Shown: positions 1 through 9,902 of the stretch, piece by piece | Position numbering within the stretch: position 1 is the first letter of the stretch | Layout of the letters: each line of letters starts with the position of its first letter | NCBI GenBank assembly: GCA_025352995.1 | Contig: JANXRN010000080.1 | Span: 1 to 35,572, forward strand | Reading direction: 5' to 3' | Length of the DNA stretch: 35,572 nucleotides | DNA from: Acetobacteraceae bacterium | GTDB lineage: Bacteria > Pseudomonadota > Alphaproteobacteria > Acetobacterales > Acetobacteraceae | Notes under the pieces: generated by a model | What the model saw: the letters and a program-made list of their open reading frames with translations, nothing else | What the model was told of the DNA's origin: nothing | Database searches by the model: none | Translations under genes and position numbers: made by a program

Positions 1-9
1 GTTTTTTTG

Positions 10-33
10 CTTCTTTTTGTTCACAAAAAGAAG
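10..33. repeat. Terminal hairpin (H1) of the dispersed AT-rich repeat family; rest of element lies outside the window
   Basis: CTTCTTTTTGT-TC-ACAAAAAGAAG, 11-bp perfect arms, preceded by GTTTTTTTG exactly as in the right ends at 31717-31740 and 34088-34111. Confidence 0.85.
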
Positions 34-59
34 ACCTTCCTTCGCCTTCCCCTGCCCCT

Positions 60-1088
60 TCACTTCACCACCTTGCGCGGATCAAACGCATCCCGCACCG
101 CTTCGCCGATAAAAATCAGCAAAGTCAGCACGCCGCCAAGCACCACGAAGGCGACCACCCCGAGCCACGGCGCCTGCAAATTATTCTTACCCTGGGCCAC
201 AAGTTCGCCAAGTGACGGTGCACCGGGCGGCAGCCCGAAGCCGAGGAAATCCAAAGTGGACAGCACCGCGACCGAACCCGACAGGGTGAAGGGCAAATAG
301 GTCAAGGTCGCCACCATCGCGTTCGGCAGAATATGGCGCCACATCACCGCGATGTCCGAAACCCCCAGTGCCTTCGCAGCACGAACATATTCCAGATTGC
401 GCCCGCGCAGGAATTCGGCGCGCACCACGCCAGTGAGGTTCATCCAGCTGAACAGCAGCAAAAACAGCAGCAGCACCAGGAAGGACGGGGTGATGATACT
501 GCCCAGGATGATCAGCAGATAAAGCTGCGGCATGCCGGCCCAGACTTCGATGAAGCGTTGCGCCAGCAGATCGGTCATCCCGCCGCGATAGCCTTGGATG
601 GCGCCGGCGGCGATGCCGATCACCGATGACAGGATGGTCAGCGCGAAGCCGAACAGCACCGACAGGCGGAACCCATAGACCACCCGGGCGAAGACATCGC
701 GGGCGAGATCGTCGGTGCCAAGGATATTGTTCCAGCTTGGTGGCGCGGGCGCGGGGACGGACAAGTTCTTCACCACGCTGTTGAAGCGGTAGCGCACCGG
801 CGGCCAGATCATCCAGCCATCGGCGTGGATGGTGTCGGCCAGAACCGGATCGGAATAATCCGCGATGGTCGGCATCAGATCGGCGCCGAATGCGTTTTCG
901 CTGTAATCGTTCAGCACCGGCGAAAACCAGTCGCCTTTGTAATGGATCAGCAGCGGGCGATCATTGCAGAGAAATTCGGCGAACAGGCTGGCGATGAACA
1001 AGGCCAGAAACACCCGCAGCGACCACAGCCCGCGCTTGTGGGCGCAGAACGCGGCAATGCGACGGCGGGCGATTGGGGGCAAATTCAT
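60..1088 (-). CDS. yejE: Peptide/microcin C ABC transporter permease, YejE-like
   Basis: 342 aa ORF; N-terminal [18 protein letters not shown]..., [19 protein letters not shown] and the [16 protein letters not shown] permease motif; adjacent to yejB- and yejA-like genes. Confidence 0.9.
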   Translation of the reverse strand: MNLPPIARRRIAAFCAHKRGLWSLRVFLALFIASLFAEFLCNDRPLLIHYKGDWFSPVLNDYSENAFGADLMPTIADYSDPVLADTIHADGWMIWPPVRYRFNSVVKNLSVPAPAPPSWNNILGTDDLARDVFARVVYGFRLSVLFGFALTILSSVIGIAAGAIQGYRGGMTDLLAQRFIEVWAGMPQLYLLIILGSIITPSFLVLLLFLLLFSWMNLTGVVRAEFLRGRNLEYVRAAKALGVSDIAVMWRHILPNAMVATLTYLPFTLSGSVAVLSTLDFLGFGLPPGAPSLGELVAQGKNNLQAPWLGVVAFVVLGGVLTLLIFIGEAVRDAFDPRKVVK

Positions 1089-2164
1089 CGCCGGTCGAAA
1101 TCAATGCGCGGATCGACGATGGTGTAGATCATATCGCCCAGTATCTGCATCAGCAGCCCGAGCAGAGTGAAGATATACAACGTGCCGAACATCACCGGAT
1201 AATCCCGCCGGATCGCTGATTCAAAGCCCAGCAGGCCAAGCCCATCCAGCGAAAATACAATTTCCACCAACAAGGCCGATGAAAACACCATCGCGAGAAA
1301 CGCCGCCGGGAAGCCCGCGATCACCAGCAGCATCGCGTTGCGGAAAATGTGCCGATAGAGAATGCGGTTTTCGGACGCTCCTTTGGCCCGCGCGGTCACC
1401 ACATATTGCTTGCGGATTTCCTCCAGAAACGAATTCTTGGTCAGCATCGTCAGGCTCGCGAAACCGCCCACCACCAAAGCCGTCGTCGGCAGCACGAGGT
1501 GCCAGAGATAATCCGCAATCCGGGCCGGCCAGCCAAGCAGTTCGGCGCCGGGCGAGTATAATCCACGCAACGGAAACCATTGCACGAAGCTGCCACCGGC
1601 AAACATCACCACCAGCAGGATGGCGAACAGGAACCCCGGAATGGCGTAGCCGACCAGCACCACCACCGACGACGCGACATCAAACCGGCTGCCGTCCCGC
1701 ACCGCCTTGGCGATGCCGAGCGGGATCGACACCAGATAGACCAGCAAGGTGGACCACAGCCCGAGGGACACCGAAACCGGCAGCTTCTGTCCGATCAGTT
1801 GCAGCACCGTCGCATCACGAAAAAAGCTGCGGCCGAAATCAAAGCTCAGATAATCCCGCACCATGGTTGCGAAGCGGACATGCGCGGGCTTGTCGAAGCC
1901 GAACATGCGCTTGATGTCGGCAACCATCGCCGGGTCCAACCCGCGCGCGCCGCGATAGGCGCCATCGGTGCTGGGGGCGCTGGTTTCGCCAGTGCTACCC
2001 GCGGTCATCCGGCCGGTTGCCGAGCCACCCTTGCCGCGCAGTTCCGCCATCATCTGTTCAACCGGGCCACCCGGCGCGAACTGCACGACGACAAAATTGA
2101 TCGCAATAATGCCGAACAAAGTGGGGATCACCAGCAGCAAGCGCCGCAGCAAATACCCCAACAT
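1085..2164 (-). CDS. yejB: Peptide/microcin C ABC transporter permease, YejB-like
   Basis: 359 aa; [37 protein letters not shown]...; 4-nt overlap with yejE. Confidence 0.9.
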   Translation of the reverse strand: MLGYLLRRLLLVIPTLFGIIAINFVVVQFAPGGPVEQMMAELRGKGGSATGRMTAGSTGETSAPSTDGAYRGARGLDPAMVADIKRMFGFDKPAHVRFATMVRDYLSFDFGRSFFRDATVLQLIGQKLPVSVSLGLWSTLLVYLVSIPLGIAKAVRDGSRFDVASSVVVLVGYAIPGFLFAILLVVMFAGGSFVQWFPLRGLYSPGAELLGWPARIADYLWHLVLPTTALVVGGFASLTMLTKNSFLEEIRKQYVVTARAKGASENRILYRHIFRNAMLLVIAGFPAAFLAMVFSSALLVEIVFSLDGLGLLGFESAIRRDYPVMFGTLYIFTLLGLLMQILGDMIYTIVDPRIDFDRR

Positions 2165-2167
2165 TGC

Positions 2168-4012
2168 CTATTTCCCCGCAGCGCGAGCGGCATCGGTGAC
2201 AATCGCGCGGCCCGCGTCGAACCACCAGGCATCGATCGCGAGCCCCACGCGCACCGGCTTGGCCGGATGGCCGAAGCGGTCCCAATGCACCACCCAAGAT
2301 GCCTGGTTATGCCAGTGCGGCACGGCGTACCAGTTCCACAGCAACACCCGGTCAAGCGCCCGGGTCGCGGTCACCAGGCTGGCCCGGTCCGGCGCCAGCA
2401 GAATATGCTTGATCATCGCCTCGACCGCCGGATGACACACCCCGGCGACATTATCGCTGCCGTCGAGTTTGGCGGCGTCGCACCCCCAGAAGCCGGTCTG
2501 TTCATTGCCGGGACTGTCGGATTCGCCGATCACCCCGTCGGTCATGTCGAAATCATAGCTGTCGGACAGTCGCTGATACTGCGCCGGATCAACCGTGCGC
2601 ACCCGCGCATCGATGCCCATCCGCGCCAGCCACTGCACATAGGGCAGCGCCACCCGTTCCATCGCCGGTTGCGACAGCAAAATCTCAAAGCTCATCTGGG
2701 TGCCGGCGGCGTTGACGAGCTTGAGGTCCTTGATCTCCCAGCCCGCCCCTTTCAGCAGCACCAGCGCCTGGCGCAAGGCGGTGCGGTTGTTGCCGGATGC
2801 ATCGCTGACCGGCAGCTTGAATTCCTCGGTGAACAGGCCGGGTGGCAACTTGGCCCGAAACGGTTCCAGCAGCGCGCGCTCGGCCGGGGACGGCAGCCCG
2901 GTTGCGGCCAATTCGCTATTGCTGAAATAGCTCGTGGTGCGGGCATAAGCACCATAAAATAAATTGGCGTTCACCCATTCAAAGTCGAACACCAAGGCCA
3001 GTGCCTGACGCACCCGCGCGTCCTGAAAAATCGGCCGCCGCGTGTTCATGAAGAAGCCCTGCATGCCGGTCGGCAGGCGATGGGGCAGCGCCTCCTTCTT
3101 CACCCAGCCTTTTTCCACCGCCGGGAAATCATACGCGGTGGCCCAGGTTTTCGAACTGGTTTCCTGGCGGAAATCGATCTGCCCGGCCTTCAGCGCTTGC
3201 AGCGCGATGGTGTCGTCGCGGAAATACTCGGTACGGATTCGGTCGAAATTCGCCAACCCCTTGCCGGTCGGCAGGTCCTGCGCCCAGTAGTTTGGCACAC
3301 GGGCCAACGTGACACTGCGGCCCAGTTCGAATTCCGCCACCCGATAGGGCCCGGACCCAAGCGGCGCCTCGGTCAACGGTTTGGTGAAATCGCGGCCTTG
3401 CCACCAGGCCTTGGGCAGCACCGGCAACTGGCCAAGGATTAGCGGTAATTCGCGGTTGGTGGTGTTTTTGAAGCGGAACCCGACACGGTCCGGCGCTTCG
3501 ACCACTGCTTCGGCGACATCGGCGTAATATTGCCGGTAGCGCGGCCGGCCCTGTTCGCGCAGGGTGTTGAAGGTCCACACGACATCGTCGGCGGTGACTT
3601 TGCTGCCATCGTTGAAGCGGGCTTCAGGCCGCAGAACGAAGGTAACCCCTTGGTTTTCCGGCCAGACGATGATCGCGCCGGCCAAATGGCCGTAATAGGC
3701 TTCCGGCTCGTCCTGATTGGGCCGCATCAGCGTATCAAAAATGCCGTTGATTGCGGCAGGGCTACCGCGCACGATGAACGGGTGAAAACTATCGAAACTT
3801 CCCACCGCGCCCAGCACCAGATCGCCACCCTTGGGGGCATCGGGGTTCACATAGGGAAAATAGGGGAAATTCGCCGGAAGTTGCGGGGTGCCGAGCAGGG
3901 ATAGGCCATGCACCGGCGTTTGCGCGCGGGCAGGTCCGACGAGGCCAAGCAGCATAAAAAACAACAGGATGGGCCGCACACGACTCTCCGGACCGACATT
4001 CCGAATAGTCAT
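2168..4012 (-). CDS. yejA: ABC transporter extracellular solute-binding protein (SBP family 5), YejA-like
   Basis: 614 aa with signal peptide (LLFFMLLGLVGPARAQ) and family-5 SBP features (GSFDSFHPFIVRG..., ARFNDGSKVTADDVVWTFNTL). Confidence 0.88.
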   Translation of the reverse strand: MTIRNVGPESRVRPILLFFMLLGLVGPARAQTPVHGLSLLGTPQLPANFPYFPYVNPDAPKGGDLVLGAVGSFDSFHPFIVRGSPAAINGIFDTLMRPNQDEPEAYYGHLAGAIIVWPENQGVTFVLRPEARFNDGSKVTADDVVWTFNTLREQGRPRYRQYYADVAEAVVEAPDRVGFRFKNTTNRELPLILGQLPVLPKAWWQGRDFTKPLTEAPLGSGPYRVAEFELGRSVTLARVPNYWAQDLPTGKGLANFDRIRTEYFRDDTIALQALKAGQIDFRQETSSKTWATAYDFPAVEKGWVKKEALPHRLPTGMQGFFMNTRRPIFQDARVRQALALVFDFEWVNANLFYGAYARTTSYFSNSELAATGLPSPAERALLEPFRAKLPPGLFTEEFKLPVSDASGNNRTALRQALVLLKGAGWEIKDLKLVNAAGTQMSFEILLSQPAMERVALPYVQWLARMGIDARVRTVDPAQYQRLSDSYDFDMTDGVIGESDSPGNEQTGFWGCDAAKLDGSDNVAGVCHPAVEAMIKHILLAPDRASLVTATRALDRVLLWNWYAVPHWHNQASWVVHWDRFGHPAKPVRVGLAIDAWWFDAGRAIVTDAARAAGK

Positions 4013-4103
4013 AGCCGCCAGACGCGGGCTTCACCACTCCCGATCGGCTTGCGCGCGATCGTTTTTTCCGGAATCGCTAAAAACGTGAATCGCCCGCTCT
4101 ACC

Positions 4104-4886
4104 CTACTCGGCGAGGAATTTCAGCACGGTCGGCAGTAAATTGGGGTCACCGACGACCAAGGTGCGGCCATCGCCGTCAGCGTGCAGCCGGTTGCCGTGC
4201 CAATCGGTCATCCGCCCGCCGGCGCCTTCAATGATCGGCACAATCGCCGCCCAATCCCAGACTTTCAGGCTGCATTCGACGATGATGTCGATCTGGCCCA
4301 GCGCCGCGAGGCCGTAGGCATAGCAATCGCCGCCGAAGCTGCTGCGCCGGGCCGCCCCGCGCAGCGCGTTCCACCGCGGGGTTTCAACCTCGTCAAACAT
4401 GTCCGGGCTGGTGCAAGATGCCTCGGCATCGGCCAGATCGGGGCATAGCCGGCAGCCGGCACGCCCACCCATCGGGCCGCTGAATGTCGTTGCCCGTCCG
4501 GCAACGCCAATCCAGCGCTCACCGGTCATGCATTGGTCAATGACCCCCAGGATCGGGGTGTCGCCATCCATCAGGGCAATCAGGGTTCCGAAGGTCGGCC
4601 GCCCGGTGATGAAGGCGCGGGTGCCGTCAATCGGGTCCAGCACCCAGCGATAGCGGGCACTGGCGTTTTCCAGCCCGAATTCCTCGCCCAGAATGCCATG
4701 GTCGGGGAAGCGTTCGGCGAGCACGGCGCGAATAGCGCGTTCGGCGGTGCGGTCGGCGATGGTGACCGGGCTCGCATCACTTTTCAGATCGGCGCCGACG
4801 CCCGCGCGAAAGAACGGGCGGATAACCGCGCCCGCCACATCCGCCGCCGCGTTGGCCGCCGCCAGCCAGCTCTCCATGTCCGACAT
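4104..4886 (-). CDS. hisN: Inositol monophosphatase family, probable histidinol-phosphatase
   Basis: 260 aa; GEEFGLE, WVLDPIDGTRAFITGRPTFGTLIAL and WDWAAIVPIIEGAGG motifs; TAATG overlap with the upstream cytochrome gene. Confidence 0.82.
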   Translation of the reverse strand: MSDMESWLAAANAAADVAGAVIRPFFRAGVGADLKSDASPVTIADRTAERAIRAVLAERFPDHGILGEEFGLENASARYRWVLDPIDGTRAFITGRPTFGTLIALMDGDTPILGVIDQCMTGERWIGVAGRATTFSGPMGGRAGCRLCPDLADAEASCTSPDMFDEVETPRWNALRGAARRSSFGGDCYAYGLAALGQIDIIVECSLKVWDWAAIVPIIEGAGGRMTDWHGNRLHADGDGRTLVVGDPNLLPTVLKFLAE

Positions 4887-5434
4887 TACGGCAGCGGGAC
4901 TGGGGTCTTCGACAGGGTGCGCAGATAGGCGACGATTTCGGCGCGCTGCTTGTCGCTGTTCAGGCCCGCAAACGCCATTTTGGTGCCGGCAATAAAAGCC
5001 GCCGGCTTTTTCAGCCAGGCATTAAGGTCTTCATAGGACCAGGTGCCGCCCTTGGCCTTGACGTTGGCCGAGTAGCTGAAGCCCTCGCTGGCGCCACGTG
5101 GGCGGGTCATCGCACCATACAAATTCGGGCCCACCCCGTTCTTGCCGCCCTCGTTGAAGGTGTGGCAGGCGCCGCACTGCTTCTTGGCGTTGGCTTCACC
5201 GGCGGCAATATCCGCGGTCGCGATCATCGCCGAAATCGGCGCCAGCACTTCGGGCTTGCCACCGGGCGCCGGGGCGGCGGCGGCTTCGACCTTCCAGGCC
5301 GCTTCATGCAGATGATGCGGGTTGATCAGCGCGCCGCCAATGATGCCCATCACCATGAAGGTGATGCCGGCAACCAGAATGGCGGCGATTGCCTTGTTGA
5401 TCTCCATGGCGTCCATCGTGCTGTCGTTCCTCAA
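4886..5434 (-). CDS. Membrane-anchored c-type cytochrome
   Basis: 182 aa; N-terminal TM segment; CGACH haem motif; GPNLYGAMTRPRG and GTKMAFAGL. Confidence 0.85.
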   Translation of the reverse strand: MRNDSTMDAMEINKAIAAILVAGITFMVMGIIGGALINPHHLHEAAWKVEAAAAPAPGGKPEVLAPISAMIATADIAAGEANAKKQCGACHTFNEGGKNGVGPNLYGAMTRPRGASEGFSYSANVKAKGGTWSYEDLNAWLKKPAAFIAGTKMAFAGLNSDKQRAEIVAYLRTLSKTPVPLP

Positions 5435-5549
5435 GAGTAATTCGCCGGCCCCGTCGCATTGCGCGACGGCAACCCTCTACCTAGACTGCGGCGCACCATA
5501 AAGAGCGTCGCCAAACGCATCAACCCACGCCAGGGCCAAAAAACACCCC

Positions 5550-6290
5550 ATGCAACCGATCGTTCTCATCCCCTCACGCATGGCGGCCACGCGCCTGCCC
5601 GGCAAGCCGCTGGCCGACATCCATGGCCGCGCGATGATCTTGCATGTGCTGGACCGCGCTCGCGAAGCCGATATCGGCCCGGTCGCGGTGGCCTGCGGGG
5701 ACCCCGAAATCGCCGACGCCATCCGCGCCGATGGCGGCATCGCGGTGCTGACCGACCCAACCTTGCCGCGCGGGTCAGACCGGGTGCACGCGGCCTTGTC
5801 GATCCTCGACCCTGGCGGCCGCCACGATGTGATCGTCAATTTACAAGGCGATCTGCCGACTATTCCGCCGGATTATCTGCGCGCGGTGCTCGCGCCGCTG
5901 TCCGATCCGGCGATCGATATTGCGACCCTGGTCGCCCCGATCACCAGTGATGAGGAAGCCAACGCGCCCCAGGTGGTGAAGGCCGCGTGCAGCTTTGATG
6001 GCGGGCGGGCAGTGTCACCGGCGTTGTATTTCTCCCGCGCGGCAATCCCCTGGGGCGATGGTCCGCGCTGGCACCATATCGGCATCTACGCCTTCCGCCG
6101 CCAGGCCCTGGCGCGCTTTGTGGCCCTGCCGGAATCCCCACTCGAACGGCGCGAACAGCTCGAACAACTCCGTGCCCTTGAAGCCGGCATGCGGATTTCC
6201 TGCGCCCGGGTTGAACACGCCCCGTTTGGCGTTGACACCAAGGACGATCTAGAACGCGCGCGACGTGAGCTTAAACGGACCCCAAAATGA
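5550..6290 (+). CDS. kdsB: 3-deoxy-manno-octulosonate cytidylyltransferase
   Basis: 246 aa; IPSRMAATRLPGKPLADI, GSDRVHAAL, VNLQGDLPTI. Confidence 0.9.
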   Translation: MQPIVLIPSRMAATRLPGKPLADIHGRAMILHVLDRAREADIGPVAVACGDPEIADAIRADGGIAVLTDPTLPRGSDRVHAALSILDPGGRHDVIVNLQGDLPTIPPDYLRAVLAPLSDPAIDIATLVAPITSDEEANAPQVVKAACSFDGGRAVSPALYFSRAAIPWGDGPRWHHIGIYAFRRQALARFVALPESPLERREQLEQLRALEAGMRISCARVEHAPFGVDTKDDLERARRELKRTPK

Positions 6291-7138
6291 CCGGTGTTAT
6301 CGCTTTCCAGGGCCGCCCTGGCGCCTATTCGGACCTCGCCTGCCGCAACGCCTACCCCGACATGACCACCTTGCCGTGCCACACGTTTGACGCGGCAATG
6401 GAAGCAGTGCGGTCGGGCGCGGCAGACCTTGCCATGATCGCCACCGAAAACAGCCTCGCCGGCCGGGTGCCGGACGTGCATTCGCTGCTGCCGCAATCCG
6501 GCTTGTTCGTGGTCGGCGAAGCCTTTCAGCGGGTCGAACATTGCCTGTTGGCGATCAAGGGTGCGACCGAGGCCGGCTTGAAGACCGCGCATTCCCACGC
6601 GGTGGCACTCGGTCAGGTCCGCAATGTGCTTGCCGAACTGAACCTGACGGCAGTGGTTGAATCCGACACCGCCGGGTCCGCCGAACTGCTCGCGCAATGG
6701 CAAGACAAGACCAAATGCGCCATCGCATCATCGCTCGCCGGTGAATTATTCGGCCTCGATATTCTGCGCCGCAATATCGAAGACGCGGCCCATAACACCA
6801 CCCGCTTCTTCGTCATGGCCCGCGCCCCGGTTGGGTTCGCGCCCGGGACGCCGGGCTTGATGACGACGTTCATTTTCCGGGTGCGCAACGTGCCGGCCGC
6901 ACTTTACAAAGCACTCGGCGGGTTCGCGACCAACGGCGTCAACATGACCAAGCTCGAAAGCTACATGGTTGACGGGCATTTTTCGGCGACCCAGTTCTTG
7001 TGCGATGTCGAAGGCCACCCGGAAGACCTCGACCTGCGTCGCGCGTTGGAGGAACTGACGTTCTTTTCGCGGGAGATGAAGATTCTCGGCGTTTATCCGG
7101 CCGCGGCGTTTCGCAAGGCGCAGGGGATTGGGGATTAA
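6287..7138 (+). CDS. pheA: Prephenate dehydratase with C-terminal ACT domain
   Basis: 283 aa; FQGRPGAYSDLACRNAYP, NTTRFFVMAR, ACT-type NGVNMTKLESYMVDG; ATGA overlap with kdsB. Confidence 0.9.
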   Translation: MTGVIAFQGRPGAYSDLACRNAYPDMTTLPCHTFDAAMEAVRSGAADLAMIATENSLAGRVPDVHSLLPQSGLFVVGEAFQRVEHCLLAIKGATEAGLKTAHSHAVALGQVRNVLAELNLTAVVESDTAGSAELLAQWQDKTKCAIASSLAGELFGLDILRRNIEDAAHNTTRFFVMARAPVGFAPGTPGLMTTFIFRVRNVPAALYKALGGFATNGVNMTKLESYMVDGHFSATQFLCDVEGHPEDLDLRRALEELTFFSREMKILGVYPAAAFRKAQGIGD

Positions 7139-7344
7139 GGCGGGACTTCTACCACCAATCGCTGCCATGGCCCGCCCGCCAGATCATCCATCACGCCGCC
7201 AACCAGCGCCCGCCCGACCGCGACCCGATCCGCAAACCAAATTTTCGGTCCGTCAGCTTCAAATCCGTCCCCACCACGCGCCACCGCGATCGTGCGATCC
7301 TTGAACGCCGCGTAGCCCATCACCCCGACGCGCAGTTCCGTCAC
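7135..7344 (-). pseudogene. Small ORF resembling the N-terminus of HVO_A0114-type DNA-binding partner proteins, without an HTH C-terminus
   Basis: 69 aa MTELRVGVMGYAAFKDRTIAVARG...PKIWFADRVAVGRALV; family recalled by motif (LRVGIxSYxxMKxRTxAIARG...PKVWF), not searched. Confidence 0.45.
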
Positions 7345-7678
7345 CGCCGCGTCTTTCGCGCCCGCAGCCAGGCATCGACCTCGTCCCAGAAATCTTCCAG
7401 CAACGTCGCGGCATCCCGATAGGCATAGGCCCGCACCGTGCGCAGCCGGGCGATATGGTCAAACGCATCCTTGCGCATCTGCTGGGTATTCTCGAACCCC
7501 ACCAGCGCCACCCCGCCCCGGCCGAACAAGGTCATCCGGTAGTCAATGCCATGCGGGTTGGCGGCACTTACGGGCGTGACTCCACGCGAAACCGCACCGC
7601 CAGACCCGCGGCAGGATCAACCACGTAGGTCTGGCCATCAAGGCCAAGCAAACTGTCGAGCGAGGGATCGCGCTGCAT
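7341..7678 (-). pseudogene. DUF6516-like (putative toxin-type) gene disrupted by a frameshift
   Basis: Frame 1 (7678-7568) MQRDPSLDSLLGLDGQTYVVDPAAGLAVRFRVESRP*; the neighbouring frame continues ...TPVSAANPHGIDYRMTLFGRGGVALVGFENTQQ to 7341; ATGA overlap with the 69-aa ORF. Confidence 0.5.
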
Positions 7679-7758
7679 CCCTCGCGCTTATGCGTTCATC
7701 CGCCCCGCCGTCACCCCACAAAACCGTGAGGACGGGTTTTCTACGCCGTATTCACGGC

Positions 7759-8493
7759 TTATTTCTTGCGCGCCGCCGCCACCGCGTCTTGCAGCTCCGC
7801 CAGTTCCACCGCGCCGGGCAACAAGCGCGTGCCGATAATGTAAGCCGGGGTGCCCTGAATATCGAGTTGATGGCTCAACGCCAGATTTGCATCGATGCGC
7901 GCCTTGATCTCCGGCGCCTCCATGTCCCGCTTCAACCGCGCCCAATCGAGGCCCGCCTTGTCAGACGCCGCCTTGATCGTCGCTTCATCCATCGCCGGGT
8001 TCGCGGCCATCAGCAACGCGTGCAGTTTGACATACCCACCCTGATTCTGCGCCGCCATCAGCGCCTTGGCGCCCGCGATGCTGCCCGGGCCGAGCACCGG
8101 CAGATCCTTGTAGACCACGCGGATATTGGGGTCCTGCTTCAACAGCGCGTCGAACACTGGCAGCATGCGCCGGCAATAGGGGCAGCGCACGTCGTAAAAT
8201 TCCACCAGCGTTACATCGCCCTTGGGATTGCCGGCCACCTGATCGGTCGGGTTGCGCAGCAGCGCGTCGGACAGATCGGCGATCAGGCCGGAAACGGCAT
8301 TTTGCTGGGTTTTCGCTTCGTCCTGTTGCAACGCGGTCACCGCGTCTTTCAAAATCGTCGGGTCATCCTTCATCGCCTGGCGGATGATGCTGATGATGTC
8401 GGCGCGCTGCTGGGGGGAGAAGCCCTGGGCGGCGACAAGGCCGGGCAACAACAACCACGCCAGCGCGATGGTTCGAAATAGACGCATATTCAA
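7759..8493 (-). CDS. DsbA-family thiol-disulfide oxidoreductase
   Basis: 244 aa, signal peptide, VEFYDVRCPYCRRMLP (CPYC active site), GTPAYIIGTRLLPGAV. Confidence 0.88.
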   Translation of the reverse strand: MNMRLFRTIALAWLLLPGLVAAQGFSPQQRADIISIIRQAMKDDPTILKDAVTALQQDEAKTQQNAVSGLIADLSDALLRNPTDQVAGNPKGDVTLVEFYDVRCPYCRRMLPVFDALLKQDPNIRVVYKDLPVLGPGSIAGAKALMAAQNQGGYVKLHALLMAANPAMDEATIKAASDKAGLDWARLKRDMEAPEIKARIDANLALSHQLDIQGTPAYIIGTRLLPGAVELAELQDAVAAARKK

Positions 8494-9902
8494 AATCCCT
8501 TACGATTCTCGCGCTTGACCGCATTGCTAATATCGGATGCCCGCATCCGGGCCTGCCCCGCTGGTAGCAGCTTCTCGGCCTTGCCTGCCAGTAAGTTGGC
8601 GCGGGCGATGTCACCATTCAACATGGCTTCTTCCGCCAAGGCCAGATTTGCCTGCCCGAGATCGCCCAGCCGCCCCCAGGCAGTGCCGAGCGCACGCCAG
8701 CTTTCGCCGTCATCGCCTTCCCGCGCCAGCGCCGATTGCAGTTCGGCGATCGCCGGGCGCAGCTGGGCCGGGTCCCCGGTTTCGATCAGCGCGCGGGCGA
8801 GGGCTGCGCGGATTTGCGATTGCTCCGGCGCCAACCGCGCCGCTTCCCGATACGGCGCCAGCGACAGCGCCCCGCGCCCGCCCTCGAACAGTATCTGGCC
8901 CTTCAGCTCATAGAGCCACGGGTTGGCGCGCTGCTCGGCGATTAGCCCGTCAATTAGCTTCAGCGCGTCGTCAGTATGGCCCAACCGGTACAGCGCAATG
9001 CCCCGCGCATAGCGCGCCGGCGCGGATTGGTCGTCCGATTTGACCCGCGCCAGGGTTTGCGAGCTCGGCGCCAGGAACCCTTGCAGCTTGGCCCGCACCA
9101 TCTGAAATGCCGGCTCAAAAGCCGCTGGCAGGGCTGCCTTGGCGTACGGGTTACCATCGAGATGATGGGTCACGAATTCAATCCGCGACTGGGTCAGCGG
9201 GTGGGTTTGCAAATACGGGTCCTGCATCGCCGTGGTCAGCACGGTTTCGTTTTCAAGCCGGCGGAACAGATCGACCATGCCTTGCGCCGACCAGTGCAGC
9301 CGGTCGAGCACCCGCACCGCGCTTTGATCGGCGGCCGCTTCGATCCCGCGGTTGAAACTCAGGAAATTACGCATCGCCAGTTGCTGGCCCCCGAGCATGG
9401 CCCCCATGCCGGCGTCGCCCACCGAATTATCCCCAAACGGGCCGCGCGACCGGCTTTGGCTGCTGCCAACCACGGCCGCCGCGCCGAACAGGGTGGCAGC
9501 GATGGTTTCCAGCATCGCCTCCTGCATCGCGTCCGGCAGGCGTGCCAGATGGCCGCCGCTGATATGCCCGGTCTCGTGCGCAAGCACGCCCACGATCTCG
9601 CCTACCGAATTTGCGCCGGCAATCAGGCCGGTGTTGATGAACATCCGGTTGCCGGTGCTCACGAACGAGTTTATGGCGTCATCGCGCAGCAGGATGATGC
9701 GGACCAGCCCAGGGTCCACCCCGGCGGCGCGAAACAGGGGATTGGCGATATTGCGCAGCAGGGTTTCGGTTTCGGCGTCGCGCACGACAATGAATGACTG
9801 CCGCATGGTCGGTTGGGCAAAAGCCTGCCCGCCAAGTGCTGCTGCCAACACCAGCGCCAAGCCTACCCGAAACACGCCAATGGGGCCACAAGGACGGGAC
9901 AT
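8490..9902 (-). CDS. M48-family metalloprotease with C-terminal TPR region (BepA/YfgC-like)
   Basis: HETGH zinc motif (GVLAHETGHISGGH); signal peptide at MSRPCGPIGVFRVGLALVLAAALGGQAFAQ, so start placed at 9902 rather than the ORF-track 10364. Confidence 0.85.
   Translation of the reverse strand: MSRPCGPIGVFRVGLALVLAAALGGQAFAQPTMRQSFIVVRDAETETLLRNIANPLFRAAGVDPGLVRIILLRDDAINSFVSTGNRMFINTGLIAGANSVGEIVGVLAHETGHISGGHLARLPDAMQEAMLETIAATLFGAAAVVGSSQSRSRGPFGDNSVGDAGMGAMLGGQQLAMRNFLSFNRGIEAAADQSAVRVLDRLHWSAQGMVDLFRRLENETVLTTAMQDPYLQTHPLTQSRIEFVTHHLDGNPYAKAALPAAFEPAFQMVRAKLQGFLAPSSQTLARVKSDDQSAPARYARGIALYRLGHTDDALKLIDGLIAEQRANPWLYELKGQILFEGGRGALSLAPYREAARLAPEQSQIRAALARALIETGDPAQLRPAIAELQSALAREGDDGESWRALGTAWGRLGDLGQANLALAEEAMLNGDIARANLLAGKAEKLLPAGQARMRASDISNAVKRENRKGF

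Noticed and set aside
1580-2962. 460-aa plus-strand ORF
   Set aside because: Antisense to yejB/yejA, His/Arg/Gln-rich composition typical of the shadow frame in GC-rich genes; no recognisable domain.
9352-9900. Upstream extension of the GGT-like ORF to a 632-aa protein
   Set aside because: The extension is antisense to the M48 protease; the lipoprotein signal peptide begins at 9901.
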